From Candidatus Delongbacteria bacterium (lineage in GTDB: Bacteria > UBA4055): a DNA stretch of 15,043 nt. The position numbers and the translations under genes were made by a program. The notes beneath the pieces were generated by a model. That model was not told the origin of the DNA. It ran no database searches and saw only the letters and a program-made list of their open reading frames with translations. Location of the stretch: contig JAQVNT010000012.1 of NCBI GenBank assembly GCA_028702975.1, forward strand, positions 1 to 15,043, read 5' to 3'. Position 1 is the stretch's first letter; every line of letters starts with the position of its first letter. Below, in pieces: positions 14,081-15,043 of the stretch.

Positions 14081-15043
14081 GGCTACAAATATGAGAACTC
14101 TGACAGATACATAAATTATTTTTCGGGAGGCAATATAAATCCTCCTTCTCTGTTCAAGAGAAAGAACTCAAAGATCATCGGGATCGAACTGGAAGGCGAA
14201 TATAAAGAAGAGGTCCCTCAGGGATTTCTTTCCAAGATCTTCGGCGGCGGCGGAAAAAGCGTAAGGGGACTTATTGAACAGATAAACAGGCTTAAAGAAG
14301 ATAAAGAAGTTGCCGGGATCCTGATCAAAGACAAAAATTATTCAATGACTTTCTCTAATCGGGAAGAGCTGAGGAACGCCCTGGAAGATTTTAAAGCATC
14401 CGGCAAAAAGATATATTCTTATTTCGTTTCTGCTTCACAGTCGAACTATTACCTTCTTTCTGTATCAGATAAAATATATATGTACCCGGAAGGTGATCTT
14501 GAACTTCAGGGGCTCGGTGCTGAGCTTATGTTCTTTAAGGGCATTCTCGACAAACTGGGCGTGAAGATGCAGGCAATAAGACACGGCAAGTTCAAAAGCG
14601 CGGTTGAGCCTTTTACGCAGGAGCAGGCCAGCGAGGAGAACCTTGAGCAGATGGATAAGTTCCTTACAAGACTTGACGATCACTTTAAAGCTTCGATCTC
14701 TTCAGGAAGGAATATGTCCGTAGAGGAGCTTAACAGCCTTATGAACACAATACCATTCTATACGGGAAAGTCAGCACTTGAGAATAAACTCGTTGACGAG
14801 CTTATAATAGAGAACAAACTCGAGAAAGCTGTCAGGAAAGATCTTGAGAATAAACCGAGTATAATTAATTCGAAGCAGTATTTTACTTTTAAAGAGGAAA
14901 GTCCGCAGTGGGAAGCTGTATTCGACAGGAAAATCGCGATAGTTTATGCTACAGGCTCAATAATGACCGGTAAAAGTTCCGGCGGCGGATTTCTTTCTGG
15001 TGACAGGATGGGAAGTGACACTACTGTCGAACTTATAAGAAAG
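14081..15043 (+). CDS. sppA: Signal peptide peptidase SppA (67K type), N-terminal protease domain; cut by right edge
   Basis: 321 sense codons in the frame of the preceding barrel domain, still open at the window end. SppA is a membrane-bound serine/lysine protease that degrades cleaved signal peptides. Seen here: the first ClpP-like domain, with RHGKFKSAVEPFT carrying the expected general-base Lys (398, counting the TGA as residue 226), then a helical bundle. The second domain begins at IAIVYATGSIM; its nucleophilic Ser lies beyond the edge, so catalytic completeness is untestable. There is no canonical start after the TGA before an ATG at 14345, which would cut into the domain. A GGGAGG (14125-14130) precedes an in-frame ATA (14135), a possible but unusual restart. 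No own signal peptide, so it depends on the upstream part. Family sure; expression uncertain. Confidence 0.82.

Noticed and set aside
14078..14145. Selenocysteine or alternative genetic code at the in-frame TGA
   Set aside because: No stable hairpin directly follows the TGA; the only one seen (GGAGG 14126-14130 with CCTCC 14141-14145) is too far and too simple for a bacterial SECIS. TGA is a normal stop at 1397, 3412, 5100, 6548, 7501 and 10467, and SppA has no known selenocysteine.
1..15043. CRISPR array, tRNA, insertion sequence or prophage
   Set aside because: Reading both strands showed no regularly spaced repeats, cloverleaf-like runs, transposase motifs or phage genes.

Overview
The window reads as chromosomal DNA from a Gram-negative bacterium with moderate to low G+C (roughly 40% by eye). 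Signal-peptide-bearing beta-barrel proteins, a LolA-like periplasmic carrier and a PilT-type ATPase all imply an outer membrane. The TMEM260/DUF2723-type glycosyltransferase with C-terminal TPRs and the PorV-like N-terminus of the SppA protein point to the FCB side of the tree (a Delongbacteria-, Cloacimonadota- or Fibrobacterota-like lineage). That placement is inference. TGA closes at least six genes and Trp is written TGG, so the code is standard (table 11). Genes are tightly packed, with ATGA overlaps and 0-2 nt junctions.

Layout. (1) Positions 3-3412, plus strand: an envelope export operon. It holds the C-terminal half of an MMPL/RND permease (cut by the left edge), a LolA-like outer-membrane lipoprotein-sorting protein and a DUF1302-like outer-membrane barrel. 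Together they look like an inner membrane to periplasm to outer membrane route for a lipid or lipoprotein. (2) 3496-6512, plus: an M20D amidohydrolase, a small protein built of two related repeats, and a PilT-like ATPase with an extra N-terminal domain. The unit ends in a clear intrinsic terminator. (3) 11887 down to 6548, minus: L-asparaginase, a VanZ-like membrane protein, a GT-C glycosyltransferase and a UPF0104/LPG-synthase-type flippase. They are joined by overlaps and driven by a good sigma-70 promoter. The last three suggest envelope glycan or glycolipid work. (4) 11888-12289: an AT-rich divergent intergenic region with two outward promoters, several inverted repeats and paired DnaA-box-like 9-mers. 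(5) 12290-12454, plus: a 54-residue four-cysteine zinc-ribbon protein (DUF5679 type) with its own promoter, strong ribosome binding site and near-perfect terminator. (6) 12539-15043, plus: a diacylglycerol-kinase-like lipid kinase, then a PorV-like barrel domain continuing in frame, through one TGA codon, into a 67K-type SppA protease cut by the right edge.

The two oddest points are that in-frame TGA (14078-14080) and the VanZ gene. The VanZ conserved first membrane helix lies upstream of its only ATG; a Shine-Dalgarno sequence points at an ATC codon 2 nt after the asparaginase stop. Each could be a one-base mutation, an assembly error or genuine recoding. No tRNA, rRNA, CRISPR array or insertion sequence was seen.
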